A DNA stretch of 53,571 nt from DASZOC01 sp035550975 (GTDB taxonomy: Bacteria > Actinomycetota > CADDZG01 > WHSQ01), in contig DASZOC010000043.1 in the NCBI GenBank assembly GCA_035550975.1, positions 1-53,571 of the forward strand, read 5' to 3'. Position numbers and translations under genes: made by a program. Every line of letters starts with the position of its first letter. The stretch's first letter is position 1. The notes under the pieces were generated by a model. That model saw nothing but the letters and a program-made list of their open reading frames with translations. It was not told the DNA's origin and did no database searches. Shown piece after piece: positions 16,215 through 23,782 of this stretch.

Positions 16215-16786
16215 TCGGGCCGCGCGCGATAAAGCGAGACGTCGCGGAACCCGTGGTGCTCGAGGATGCCGACCGCAAGAGCTGCCCGTATCCCGAAGCC
16301 GCACGGGATCACGAGGGGCCGCGCCGCGTCCAGCTCGCCGGCGCGGACCCAGATGCTCTCCGCAGGGATCCGCACTGTCGCATCGACCGCCGGCGCGCCG
16401 GGGTCGCCGATGTCGACGACCGCCGCGTCGTCCGGAACGCGGTCTAGTAGCGCGGTCGAGACCGGCCGTCCCTCGCTCCGAGCCCACTCCTCGACGCCAC
16501 CTCGTAGCGCGCCGACCACTCCGAAACCCTTCCCCCGTAGCGATGCCGCTGCATGCTCGAGATCGACACCGTGCGTGCCGAGCAGGATCAGCGGGAGGTC
16601 CAGCGGGAGGCAATCACGGGCTCGGTTGCTCATCCCGGGCCCGAACTCGTAGACCAACGGCAACGAGCCGGGAACGTGCACGTCGAGGAATTCCTCTGCG
16701 GGTCGTAGGTCGATGAGAGCGGCCCCATGCGAGAGATGCGCGCGCTCCTCGTCCATGCGGAGGTCTTTCAATGTCGTTGTTCGCAC
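16211..16786 (-). CDS. Tandem rhodanese-like domain protein
   Basis: The 191-residue protein appears to hold two rhodanese (sulfurtransferase-like) modules. The first (about 1-108) has LIDLRPAEEF and HVPGSLPLVYEFG, but its active loop reads LLGTHGVD without cysteine, so it is probably structural. The second (about 110-191) is shorter and carries a cysteine loop, CGFGIR at Cys162, before a helix. It may therefore bind persulfide. GTG 16786 is taken as start because VRTTTLKDLR matches the normal N-terminal strand and helix; ATG 16756 is an alternative. The adjacent fxsA gene is divergent. Confidence 0.75.
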   Translation of the reverse strand: MRTTTLKDLRMDEERAHLSHGAALIDLRPAEEFLDVHVPGSLPLVYEFGPGMSNRARDCLPLDLPLILLGTHGVDLEHAAASLRGKGFGVVGALRGGVEEWARSEGRPVSTALLDRVPDDAAVVDIGDPGAPAVDATVRIPAESIWVRAGELDAARPLVIPCGFGIRAALAVGILEHHGFRDVSLYRARPD

Positions 16787-16814
16787 CGGGTAGTGATAAC
16801 AGACGGGCGATGGG

Positions 16815-16820
16815 CATACT
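16815..16820 (+). promoter_or_regulatory. -10 box CATACT before fxsA
   Basis: CATACT ends 6 nt before ATG 16827. The stretch ATACTGCTGTGATG (16816-16829) recurs exactly before the GMC oxidoreductase gene at 21717-21730. Confidence 0.45.
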
Positions 16821-16826
16821 GCTGTG

Positions 16827-17357
16827 ATGATCGGGGTTCTCGGTTTCCTGTTGCTCGCAGTGCCTCTCGTCGAGCTCTTCCTGATCGTGGTGGTTGCCGA
16901 ACGTATCGGAGGCCTGAATACGTTCGTGCTGTTGGTCTTGATCTCGATCGCCGGCGCGATCTTGCTCAAGCGCGAAGGCGTCGCGGCGTGGCGCCGGGTC
17001 CAAGCTGCGCTACGCGAAGGCCGTGTGCCTGCCGAGGAGGTGACCGACGGTGCTCTCGTCGTCTTCGGCGGGGCTTTGCTGCTGACACCCGGCTTCTTCA
17101 CCGACGCGATCGGGTTGTCGTTGTTGCTCCCAGGGTCGCGCGCGGTCGCGAAAACCGGCCTACGGAAGCTCTTCGGGATCCTCGCTCTGAGACGGTTGGG
17201 GGCGGTGGGGGCCGCGGCAACCGCGGGCCGCAAGATCTACTCGGCGCGCGTGACGAACGAGCGGCGGCGACGTGCCGCTAACCCTCCGGTTCCTGAGCCA
17301 GCTCCTTCCGAGCTGCAGGTCCCTTCTGCCGAGGACGATTCTCCGGATACGGGATAG
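16827..17357 (+). CDS. fxsA: FxsA family membrane protein
   Basis: This is a small inner-membrane protein of the FxsA family, named for E. coli FxsA, which lessens F-exclusion of phage T7. The 176 residues have the characteristic N-terminal LAVPLVELFLIVVVAERIG, a second helix FVLLVLISIAGAILLKREG, and a third hydrophobic stretch ALLLTPGFFTDAIGLSLLLP. A polar C-terminal tail of about 45 residues follows. ATG 16827 is preferred to GTG 16824 because of the -10 spacing. Its last 80 bases overlap the convergent 99-residue gene on the other strand. Confidence 0.88.
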   Translation: MIGVLGFLLLAVPLVELFLIVVVAERIGGLNTFVLLVLISIAGAILLKREGVAAWRRVQAALREGRVPAEEVTDGALVVFGGALLLTPGFFTDAIGLSLLLPGSRAVAKTGLRKLFGILALRRLGAVGAAATAGRKIYSARVTNERRRRAANPPVPEPAPSELQVPSAEDDSPDTG

Positions 17358-17577
17358 TCGGGCCGACGCGGCCTTGTTCGGGATAGGCCGCGCGATCGAA
17401 GTCTCGTGGCGGTCGCTGATAGGAGTTGATCCGAACGCGCAGCTCTTCGGGATATTCGCCGACGTGTACCGGCACGGCGAGCGACTCCGCGACCTCCTTC
17501 GCCTCGTCCACCGAGTGATACACCCATCTGTCCCACGCACCTTCGGGAGAGACGAGGACCAGCTGCGCGTCGTTCAT
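17278..17577 (-). CDS. Short conserved protein of unknown function (99 residues)
   Basis: This is a small soluble protein beginning MNDAQLVLVSPEGAWDRWVYHS, followed by a DEAKEVAESL helix and HVGEYPEELRVRINSYQRP. The C-terminal part has YPEQGRVGPTIPYPENRPRQ and then a charged tail. I have an impression that such sequences recur in actinobacterial genomes, but I cannot name a domain. ATG 17577 is the only ATG or GTG near the natural start; no clear ribosome site is visible. Its 3' end overlaps the convergent fxsA gene by 80 bases. It may be co-transcribed with the upstream SDR, whose stop is 116 bases away. Confidence 0.7.
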   Translation of the reverse strand: MNDAQLVLVSPEGAWDRWVYHSVDEAKEVAESLAVPVHVGEYPEELRVRINSYQRPPRDFDRAAYPEQGRVGPTIPYPENRPRQKGPAARKELAQEPEG

Positions 17578-17693
17578 ACCGATGCGAACGATGACGGCTT
17601 CGGTACCGTCACCGTGCCGTGCGGCGTAATCGTGTGGGTTCCGAATCCTCCCGCCACCTTCCGGCTGGTTCTCGAACGGCCACGCGCGTTCGC

Positions 17694-18473
17694 TCAAATC
17701 ACGAGCCCTCCGTCGACGCACAGGATCTGGCCCGTGATGTAGTCGGACTCCTTCGACGCGAGGAACACGAATGCGGGCGAGATCTCTTCGGGGTCGCCGT
17801 AGCGCCCCAGCGCCATACGGGCGTAGCGAGCGCGCGCCTGTGACTCGTCCTGCACCAACGGCTCGGTCATCGCGGTCAAGGCCGCGGGCGCTATCGCGTT
17901 CGCGGTGATCGACAGCGACCCGAGCTCTTTCGCCCACGTCTTCGTAAGGCCGACGATCCCCATCTTGGCCGCGGCGTAGTTCGACTGGCCGACCGACCCG
18001 CGTAGCCCCGATGCCGAAGTCACGTTGATGATCTTGCGCACCTTCGGCTGGCCCGCTTCGCTCTCCTTCTTCGCGATCGGCCGCCAGTGCTGCACGACCG
18101 CACGACCACAAGCCCACGTCCCTTTGAGGTGCACCTGGATCACGGCGTCGAACTCGTCCTCCGACATCTTGTGCAGCATGCGGTCGCGCAGGATGCCGGC
18201 GTTGTTGATCAACACATCGAGCTGCCCGAACGCATCGAGGGCCGCGTCGAGCAGGGCTTCCGCGGCGTCGACCGTGCCGATCGCTTCGTAGTTGGGGATC
18301 GCGCGGCCGCCTTCTTCCGAGATCTCTTTGACGACCGCGTCGGCGGCAGCCTCGTCGACGTCGTTCACGACGACGCGGGCTCCTTCGGACGCGAGGTCTA
18401 GCGCAACCGCGCGGCCGATGCCCGCACCGGCACCGGTGACGATGCACGTCTTGTTCTCGACCCGTCCTGGCAT
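17694..18473 (-). CDS. SDR family oxidoreductase (3-oxoacyl-ACP reductase-like)
   Basis: This is a classical SDR of 259 residues using NAD(P). The cofactor motif TGAGAGIGRAVAL lies at 14-26, the structural NNAG near 90, and the catalytic Ser (VTSASGLRG), Tyr and Lys (SNYAAAKMG) around 150-175. The substrate-binding loop is NAIAPAALTAMTE, and the chain ends YITGQILCVDGGLVI, typical of FabG or hydroxyacyl-CoA dehydrogenase types. It is divergently placed from greA. A TAATAT box lies 9 nt before ATG 18473. Whether it acts on acyl-ACP, acyl-CoA or another alcohol is not decidable. Confidence 0.88.
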   Translation of the reverse strand: MPGRVENKTCIVTGAGAGIGRAVALDLASEGARVVVNDVDEAAADAVVKEISEEGGRAIPNYEAIGTVDAAEALLDAALDAFGQLDVLINNAGILRDRMLHKMSEDEFDAVIQVHLKGTWACGRAVVQHWRPIAKKESEAGQPKVRKIINVTSASGLRGSVGQSNYAAAKMGIVGLTKTWAKELGSLSITANAIAPAALTAMTEPLVQDESQARARYARMALGRYGDPEEISPAFVFLASKESDYITGQILCVDGGLVI

Positions 18474-18482
18474 GACGGCGTC

Positions 18483-18488
18483 ATATTA
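18483..18488 (-). promoter_or_regulatory. -10 box TAATAT before the FabG-like SDR
   Basis: On the minus strand TAATAT, close to the consensus TATAAT, lies 9 nt before ATG 18473. It is back-to-back with the greA promoter across a GC-rich palindrome-like stretch. Confidence 0.5.
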
Positions 18489-18505
18489 GGGCCCCGCCCC
18501 GGGGC

Positions 18506-18511
18506 TAGGAT
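18506..18511 (+). promoter_or_regulatory. -10 box TAGGAT before greA
   Basis: TAGGAT stands 8 nt before ATG 18520, with no Shine-Dalgarno sequence between; this suggests a leaderless transcript. Confidence 0.5.
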
Positions 18512-18519
18512 CGAGCGAT

Positions 18520-18990
18520 ATGGAAACCAAGAAGGTCCCTCTGACGAAAGAGGCACACGAACGTCTGACCGAAGAGCTCGCCGACCTCGAAGGTCCCGCG
18601 CGGATGAAGGTGATCGAAGAGATAGCGACGGCACGTGCGCACGGTGACCTGAGCGAGAACGCGGAATACCACGCGGCTAAGGATCAGCAGGGGATGCAGG
18701 AAGCGCGCATCCGGCAGATCCGCGACATGTTGGAGCACGCGGAGATCATCGAAACGACGGACGACGACATCGTCGGACCGGGCAAGCTCGTCAAGATCAG
18801 CATCGCGGGGGACGACCCGGAGGTGTATCTCTTCGGCACCCGCGAGGAGCGCGGCGGCGACCACGACGTGTTGACGGTCGATTCGCCGATCGGTCGCGCG
18901 ATCCAGGGCACGGCTGCAGGCGACACCGTAGTAGCGCGTCCGGGCCAGCGGGATCTCGAGGTCCAGATCGTGGAGGTCACGACGCCCTGA
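18520..18990 (+). CDS. greA: Transcription elongation factor GreA
   Basis: GreA enters the RNA polymerase secondary channel and stimulates cleavage of backtracked RNA. The 156 residues give the expected N-terminal coiled coil (about 5-75), with the acidic tip motif DLSENAEYHAAKDQQ near residues 46-60. The C-terminal FKBP-like domain has SPIGRAIQGTAAGDTV. Length matches the family. The last 14 bases overlap the 3' end of the convergent amidohydrolase gene. Confidence 0.97.
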   Translation: METKKVPLTKEAHERLTEELADLEGPARMKVIEEIATARAHGDLSENAEYHAAKDQQGMQEARIRQIRDMLEHAEIIETTDDDIVGPGKLVKISIAGDDPEVYLFGTREERGGDHDVLTVDSPIGRAIQGTAAGDTVVARPGQRDLEVQIVEVTTP

Positions 18991-20053
18991 GGCGTCCGCG
19001 CCGCCATACCGCGCGGACACGCGTCAGGTCTGCCGCCACGTTCAAGGGGTCACCCTCCACCAGCACGACGTCCGCATCGTGGCCGGCCTCGATGGCGCCG
19101 GTCGTTTCCAGCCCCAGGTGTCGCGCCGCGTCGACCGTCGCGGACCGGACGATCTCCAGACACGACATGCCTGCGCGCGCCATCGCGGTGACCTCGAGGG
19201 GGTCGATCCCGGGGCGCGGCCCCTCGTTCCCGAGGTCGGTCCCATAGACGACACGTCCACCCGCGGCGAGGAACGCGCTCAGGTTAGCGACCGCAGTGGC
19301 GAGCGGTTCGCCGGAGAAGATCGCGAGCGTCGGCACCACTGTCACCGATGCATCGACCATCCGTTCGATCGTCCCGTCGGGTAGTGGCTCGTTCGAGAGC
19401 AGCATGTGCGCGAGCTCGTCGATCCCTGCACGTAACGCTTTGTCCAGCTCCGCGAGGTCGTGAACGTGGGCCGTCACCGTGAGCCCGTGCTCGTGAGCCT
19501 CGTCGACGATCGCGGTCAAGGTCGCGAGGTCCAGGGTCGGACCAACCGGCGGATTCAGCGCGACCTTCACGACAACGGCTCCCGCCGCCGCGAGGTCCAC
19601 GACCGCGCTGCGCGCCTGCGTTGCGTCGGCTACCTCGCGTCCTGTCCCCGGTGGCGCCCACGCGGCGCGCGTCGGATAGCCACCGGGAGCCGTGAGGATC
19701 GGACCCGCGGCAAGCACCCTTGGCCCGTCGAAGCCGTCGCGGCGCGACCGCGACGCCAACGGGAAGATCTCGGCTTCGGGCGACCCGAGGTCGCGCACGG
19801 TCGTGACGCCACCGGCGAGGAGGTCGCTCGGTCGATAGAACCCGATGTGCACGTGCGTGTCGATGAATCCCGGCACGAGCGTTAGACCGCGTCCGTCGAA
19901 CACTTCCGCCGCATCGGCGACTTCGACGTCGGAGGCATCGCCGGCTGCGCTGATCGTCTCGCCCTCCAGGACCACCGCAGCATCCGCGACACGGTCGAGA
20001 TCCGCGCCGACGACCGCCGTCGCGCCCACTATCGCCTGTAACCGCGTCTGCAT
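18977..20053 (-). CDS. Amidohydrolase family protein
   Basis: This is a metal-dependent amidohydrolase of 358 residues, in the imidazolonepropionase/Xaa-Pro-dipeptidase-like branch. PGFIDTHVHIG gives the first two metal histidines. VKVALNP may supply the bridging lysine region, VTAHVHD a further histidine, and YGTDLGNEG the catalytic aspartate. The chain closes with AGHDADVVLVEGDPL, a common signature of this family. ATG 20053 is chosen by the fit of MQTRLQAIVGATAV to the usual N-terminal beta-sandwich; a longer frame exists upstream. Substrate unknown. Confidence 0.82.
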   Translation of the reverse strand: MQTRLQAIVGATAVVGADLDRVADAAVVLEGETISAAGDASDVEVADAAEVFDGRGLTLVPGFIDTHVHIGFYRPSDLLAGGVTTVRDLGSPEAEIFPLASRSRRDGFDGPRVLAAGPILTAPGGYPTRAAWAPPGTGREVADATQARSAVVDLAAAGAVVVKVALNPPVGPTLDLATLTAIVDEAHEHGLTVTAHVHDLAELDKALRAGIDELAHMLLSNEPLPDGTIERMVDASVTVVPTLAIFSGEPLATAVANLSAFLAAGGRVVYGTDLGNEGPRPGIDPLEVTAMARAGMSCLEIVRSATVDAARHLGLETTGAIEAGHDADVVLVEGDPLNVAADLTRVRAVWRRGRLRAS

Positions 20054-20062
20054 AGGGCGCTC

Positions 20063-20068
20063 AGGGTA
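20063..20068 (-). promoter_or_regulatory. -10 box TACCCT before the amidohydrolase
   Basis: On the minus strand TACCCT lies 9 nt before ATG 20053. It is weaker than the other candidates because the spacing is long. Confidence 0.35.
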
Positions 20069-20184
20069 GGATGCGGCTGTAGCTACCTCGCAATTCGAGG
20101 CGCGGACCCGGGCTCGCAAGATCAGCGTCCGTCCCAGAACCGCAGCCAAAGGGATACGCGCCCAGATCGGAGTTCCCAGTCGTC

Positions 20185-21333
20185 ATGACCGAAACAACGC
20201 AGGACCAGACCTTCGCGTCGCTCGGGGTCTCCCCGAAGCTCGTCGAGCGGCTCGACGCGCTCGGCATCAAACACCCGTTCCCGATCCAGGCGAAGGCCGT
20301 GCCGGTCGCGCTCGACGGCCGCGACATCTTCGGCCAGGCCCAGACCGGGTCGGGCAAGACGCTTGCTTTCGCGATCCCGATCGTCGAGCAGGCGGGCGAG
20401 CGGGGCAAGGATCCCTTCGCTCTCATCATGGTCCCGACGCGCGAGCTTGCCGCCCAGGTGACGCAGGTGTTTCGCGATATCGGCGGCGATCTCGTCGTTA
20501 TGTCGGCGTTCGGCGGAACGCCGGTCGTCAAGGACATCGCGCGCCTCGAGAAGGGGATCGACATCCTGATCGCGACGCCCGGGCGGCTCGCCGACCTTTA
20601 CGAGCGCCGCGCCTTGCACCTCGAGAACGTGCGCGTCCTGGTGCTCGACGAGGCGGACCGCATGCTCGACCTCGGGTTCATGTACGACATGGACTGGTTG
20701 ATCCGCAGGTTGCCGAAAGAGCGGCAGACGATGTTGTTCTCGGCGACGTTGCTCCCTACCGTGCGACAGCTCGCGCGCCGCTACACGACCGATCCGGTCC
20801 ACGTCGAGATCGAGAACCTCACCGTCACCGTCGACGAAGCCGAGCACCGGTTCTTCCTCGTGCACCAGATGGACAAGCTGGAGGTCCTGTTCGCGCTGCT
20901 CGAGTCGGGACAGATGTCGATCATCTTCACGAGCACGAAGCGTTTCGCGGCCCGCTTGGAAGACGAGCTGCGCAAGCGCAAGGTGTCGGTGAGCGCGCTG
21001 CACGGGGACATGCCTCAAGCGGCTCGTACCAAAGCTCTGGCGCGCTTCACCGATGGACGGTCGAAGGTGCTCGTTGCTTCAGACGTCGCCGCCCGCGGCC
21101 TCGACGTCACGGGCATCGAGCAGGTGATCAACTACGACCCGCCGGAGGACCCCACTACTTATCTCCACCGCACGGGTAGAACCGCGCGCGCCGGAGCAGC
21201 CGGTCTCGCCATCACGTTGTGCACCGCGCAGGAGAAGGGGCACGTCGAGCACATGATCAAACGGCTCGGCATCGACATCCCGATCGAGGAGGTCTTCTCG
21301 ACGTCGCCTGTGCTAAAAGAACTCGCCAGCTGA
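20185..21333 (+). CDS. DEAD-box RNA helicase
   Basis: This is an ATP-dependent RNA helicase of 382 residues with all core motifs in order: Q-motif region (FASLGV..PFPIQAKAVP), AQTGSGKT, PTRELA, TPGR, DEAD (VLDEADRMLD), SAT, and HRTGRTARAG. It is short and lacks the long basic or RNA-binding tail of DeaD or RhlE, ending soon after the second RecA domain. A 113-residue protein with an arginine-rich tail is encoded 15 bases downstream and could supply that function. ATG 20185 has no strong ribosome site. Confidence 0.93.
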   Translation: MTETTQDQTFASLGVSPKLVERLDALGIKHPFPIQAKAVPVALDGRDIFGQAQTGSGKTLAFAIPIVEQAGERGKDPFALIMVPTRELAAQVTQVFRDIGGDLVVMSAFGGTPVVKDIARLEKGIDILIATPGRLADLYERRALHLENVRVLVLDEADRMLDLGFMYDMDWLIRRLPKERQTMLFSATLLPTVRQLARRYTTDPVHVEIENLTVTVDEAEHRFFLVHQMDKLEVLFALLESGQMSIIFTSTKRFAARLEDELRKRKVSVSALHGDMPQAARTKALARFTDGRSKVLVASDVAARGLDVTGIEQVINYDPPEDPTTYLHRTGRTARAGAAGLAITLCTAQEKGHVEHMIKRLGIDIPIEEVFSTSPVLKELAS

Positions 21334-21348
21334 ACCCAAAGGAGATCC

Positions 21349-21690
21349 ATGGAAGCAGATGAGCTGATCTGGGAAGGCAAGATCGGCGGCACGCCGTTGC
21401 GCGTCGGGGTCCCGCACGCCGGCCGGATCGTTGCCGAGTGGGATTCACCCGAGGGCCCGCGCCACAAGGTCTCGGATTCGGTGGAGGAGTTCGAGCGGGC
21501 AGTCCTGTTCCAGCTGCTGTTGAGGGCCGGGATCACCGAGGAGGCCGCCACCGACGAGGTGATCGCCGCGATCCGGATCGCGCAGGCGGAGCGGCCCATG
21601 CGCGCTCCGGACCCGTCGGCGCAGCGCCGGCGGAAGAACCCCAAGCAGCGCCAGCACCGCCGCTCGCGCCGCCCCCCCCGCCGCCGCTAA
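21349..21690 (+). CDS. Small protein with Arg-rich tail, downstream of helicase
   Basis: The 113-residue protein has an N-terminal part of about 80 residues (IWEGKIGGTPLRVGVP, then a helix SVEEFERAVLFQLLLRAG) and a strongly basic tail rich in Arg, Lys and Pro (RRRKNPKQRQHRRSRRPPRRR split over the last 25). The tail would suit nucleic-acid binding. AAAGGAG before ATG 21349 and a 15-base gap to the helicase gene indicate co-translation. I do not recognise a named family; a helicase accessory role is only an inference from position and charge. Confidence 0.65.
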   Translation: MEADELIWEGKIGGTPLRVGVPHAGRIVAEWDSPEGPRHKVSDSVEEFERAVLFQLLLRAGITEEAATDEVIAAIRIAQAERPMRAPDPSAQRRRKNPKQRQHRRSRRPPRRR

Positions 21691-21715
21691 CCGCCCCGCT
21701 CGCGTTCAAGCGCGA

Positions 21716-21721
21716 GATACT
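21716..21721 (+). promoter_or_regulatory. -10 box GATACT before the GMC oxidoreductase gene
   Basis: GATACT ends 6 nt before ATG 21728, and 14 bases here (21717-21730) repeat exactly the fxsA start region. Confidence 0.45.
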
Positions 21722-21727
21722 GCTGTG

Positions 21728-23650
21728 ATGCCGGGAGCACTCAACCTCGCTCGGGAGCGCAAAGTCATCATCGCGCTGGCGCGCGGCGTGCTCGGTTCTG
21801 CATACGTCCCGAGCGTTCCCGACGAGGTCCTCGAGACGGTCCTCCGCCTGCCGTCGCAGCGCGACCGCGACGACCTGTTCCGTGGCCTCCGGACGCTCGA
21901 CACGAAGCTTGGAGCCCTGGCCCTCACCGGCAAGCGCATTCCTGTGTCGTGGTTGAGCCAGGCCGAGGCGGAGGATGTCCTGCGCGCGCTCAAACGATCG
22001 CGCGTGACTGCCAAACAGATGCTGGCCGGCGGCATCATCTCTGCCAGCGTCGCGGCGCTGTACGGACACGAGACTCCGGCGTGGGAACGGATCGGCTATC
22101 CGGGGCCGCTGCCTCCGCCGGCGGACCCGCCCCCGCGGCGCTTCGCTCCCATCACGATCGACGCGGACACCCACATCAGTTGTGACGTCGTGATCGTCGG
22201 ATCCGGGCCCGGCGGCGGTTGTGTCGCAGCGCACCTCGCGAAGGCGGGTCTCGACGTGCTGATCGTCGAGAAGGGTGCGTACTTCGCGGAGGCCGACTTC
22301 CACCACTACGAGTCGGCGTCGCATCGCGACCTGTACCTCTACGGCGCGACGCTCGCGACCCGTGACGGCGGTACCCGGATCATCGCGGGATCGACTCTCG
22401 GTGGAGGCGCAACGGTCAATTACTCCATCTCCTTCGAGACTCCGCCCAAGGTGCGCGAGCAATGGGCGCGGATCTCCGGCATCGACGCGTTCGCCTCGGG
22501 CGAGTACGAAGACGCGCAGCAGGAGGCCGCCCGACGCTTGAACGTCAACCGTGACTCGAGTGCTCTCAACCCTCGTGAACGGTTCATGGAGGAAGGCCTC
22601 AAGCGTCTCGGCTGGCACGTCGACCAGATGCCGCGCAGCGTCAAGGACTGCCCCCAGGACGAGCAATGCGGTTACTGCGGATTCGGCTGCCGCGTCGGTG
22701 CCAAACAGGGGCCGAGGGTCTATCTCGAAGAAGCTGTCGCGAACGGCGCGCGCATCATCACGCGCGCCGACATCCGGAAGGTTTCCGTCAGAGACGGCAA
22801 GGCGACCGGTGTGGAAGGACGGTCGGGCAGACATCGACTGACGATCGATGCACGCAAAGCGGTCGCGGTCGCGGCGGGAGCGATCGAGACGCCCGCGTTG
22901 TTGCTGCGCTCCGGGCTCGGCGGCGAGGTCGGTAAGCATCTGCACCTTCATCCCGGTGCCGGGATCTGGGGCATCTTCGACGACGAGGCGCGGCCGTGGG
23001 AGGGCGTCCAGATGTCGCGCTACTCCGACGAGGCGCGCGACTGGGACGACGGGTACGGGCCGATCTTCGAAAGCGTCCCGATGCACCCGGGTGTGTTCGC
23101 GACCGCCGTCCCGTGGACGTCGGCTGCGGAGCACCTGGAGATGATGAACGAGTATCGCAACACGTCGCTGATCGGGATGTTGGGGCGCGACAAGACGGAG
23201 GGCAGGATCACGATCGACAAGCGCGGCGCCCCCCTCGTCGACTACCGGTTGCAGGCGGACGACGAGCGTCGCTTGATCGAAGCAGTGCTGAAAGGCGCGC
23301 GCGTGTTCGAGGAGGCCGGCGCACGCAGCATCCGCACGACCCACACGTTCCTCAACCGCTACGAGCCCGGCCGCGCGGTCACGTTCGAGAGTTGGGCCGA
23401 TGACGTGCGGCGCGCCGGGATAAAAGCGAACAACTGGATCCTGGGGTCGTTCCACCAGATCGGCTCGTGCCGGATGGGCGCCGACCCGGCCACGTCCGCG
23501 GTGGACGCGCGTAACGAGTCGCACGAGGTCAACGGCCTCTACGTCACCGACAGCTCGACCTTTCCCGATGCTTCGGGGGTCAACCCGATGTTGTCGGTGT
23601 TCGCGATAGCGAACCGCGCGGGAAAGCTATTGGCCGAGCGGCTGGGTTAG
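21728..23650 (+). CDS. GMC-family oxidoreductase (long-chain alcohol oxidase-like)
   Basis: This is an FAD-dependent alcohol oxidase or dehydrogenase of the glucose-methanol-choline family, 640 residues. About 150 N-terminal residues precede the FAD motif IVGSGPGGGCVAAHLAKAG and a downstream LIVEKG. STLGGGATVNYS binds FAD. A cysteine cluster CPQDEQCGYCGFGC followed by AKQG resembles that of long-chain fatty alcohol oxidases. The C-terminus has the catalytic segment FHQIGSCRMG and VTDSSTFPDASGVNPM. ATG 21728 is preferred to GTG 21725 on -10 spacing. It is likely to act on hydrophobic alcohols or sterols; the true electron acceptor is unknown. Confidence 0.88.
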   Translation: MPGALNLARERKVIIALARGVLGSAYVPSVPDEVLETVLRLPSQRDRDDLFRGLRTLDTKLGALALTGKRIPVSWLSQAEAEDVLRALKRSRVTAKQMLAGGIISASVAALYGHETPAWERIGYPGPLPPPADPPPRRFAPITIDADTHISCDVVIVGSGPGGGCVAAHLAKAGLDVLIVEKGAYFAEADFHHYESASHRDLYLYGATLATRDGGTRIIAGSTLGGGATVNYSISFETPPKVREQWARISGIDAFASGEYEDAQQEAARRLNVNRDSSALNPRERFMEEGLKRLGWHVDQMPRSVKDCPQDEQCGYCGFGCRVGAKQGPRVYLEEAVANGARIITRADIRKVSVRDGKATGVEGRSGRHRLTIDARKAVAVAAGAIETPALLLRSGLGGEVGKHLHLHPGAGIWGIFDDEARPWEGVQMSRYSDEARDWDDGYGPIFESVPMHPGVFATAVPWTSAAEHLEMMNEYRNTSLIGMLGRDKTEGRITIDKRGAPLVDYRLQADDERRLIEAVLKGARVFEEAGARSIRTTHTFLNRYEPGRAVTFESWADDVRRAGIKANNWILGSFHQIGSCRMGADPATSAVDARNESHEVNGLYVTDSSTFPDASGVNPMLSVFAIANRAGKLLAERLG

Positions 23651-23654
23651 TTCG

Positions 23655-23768
23655 CTACCTCTCCTCGGGCTGGTCCTTGCCCGGGTGATCGAAGGCGATG
23701 TGCTGCCGACGATCGGACTCGGTCGCGAACTTCAGCTCGCAATAAGGGCACTGCAGCGCGTCTGACAT
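23655..23768 (-). CDS. Miniature C2H2 zinc-finger protein (37 residues)
   Basis: A short frame from ATG 23768 to TAG 23655 encodes 37 residues with Cys7, Cys10, His23 and His28, which is a textbook C-x2-C-x12-H-x4-H finger with Phe14 in the hydrophobic position. An acidic, proline-containing tail follows. It fills the otherwise empty 132-base gap between the GMC gene and the next plus-strand gene, and its start is only 14 bases from that divergent start. It could bind DNA, RNA or protein. Absence of a visible ribosome site keeps it short of certain. Confidence 0.65.
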   Translation of the reverse strand: MSDALQCPYCELKFATESDRRQHIAFDHPGKDQPEER

Positions 23769-23782
23769 GCCACGATGTTGCC

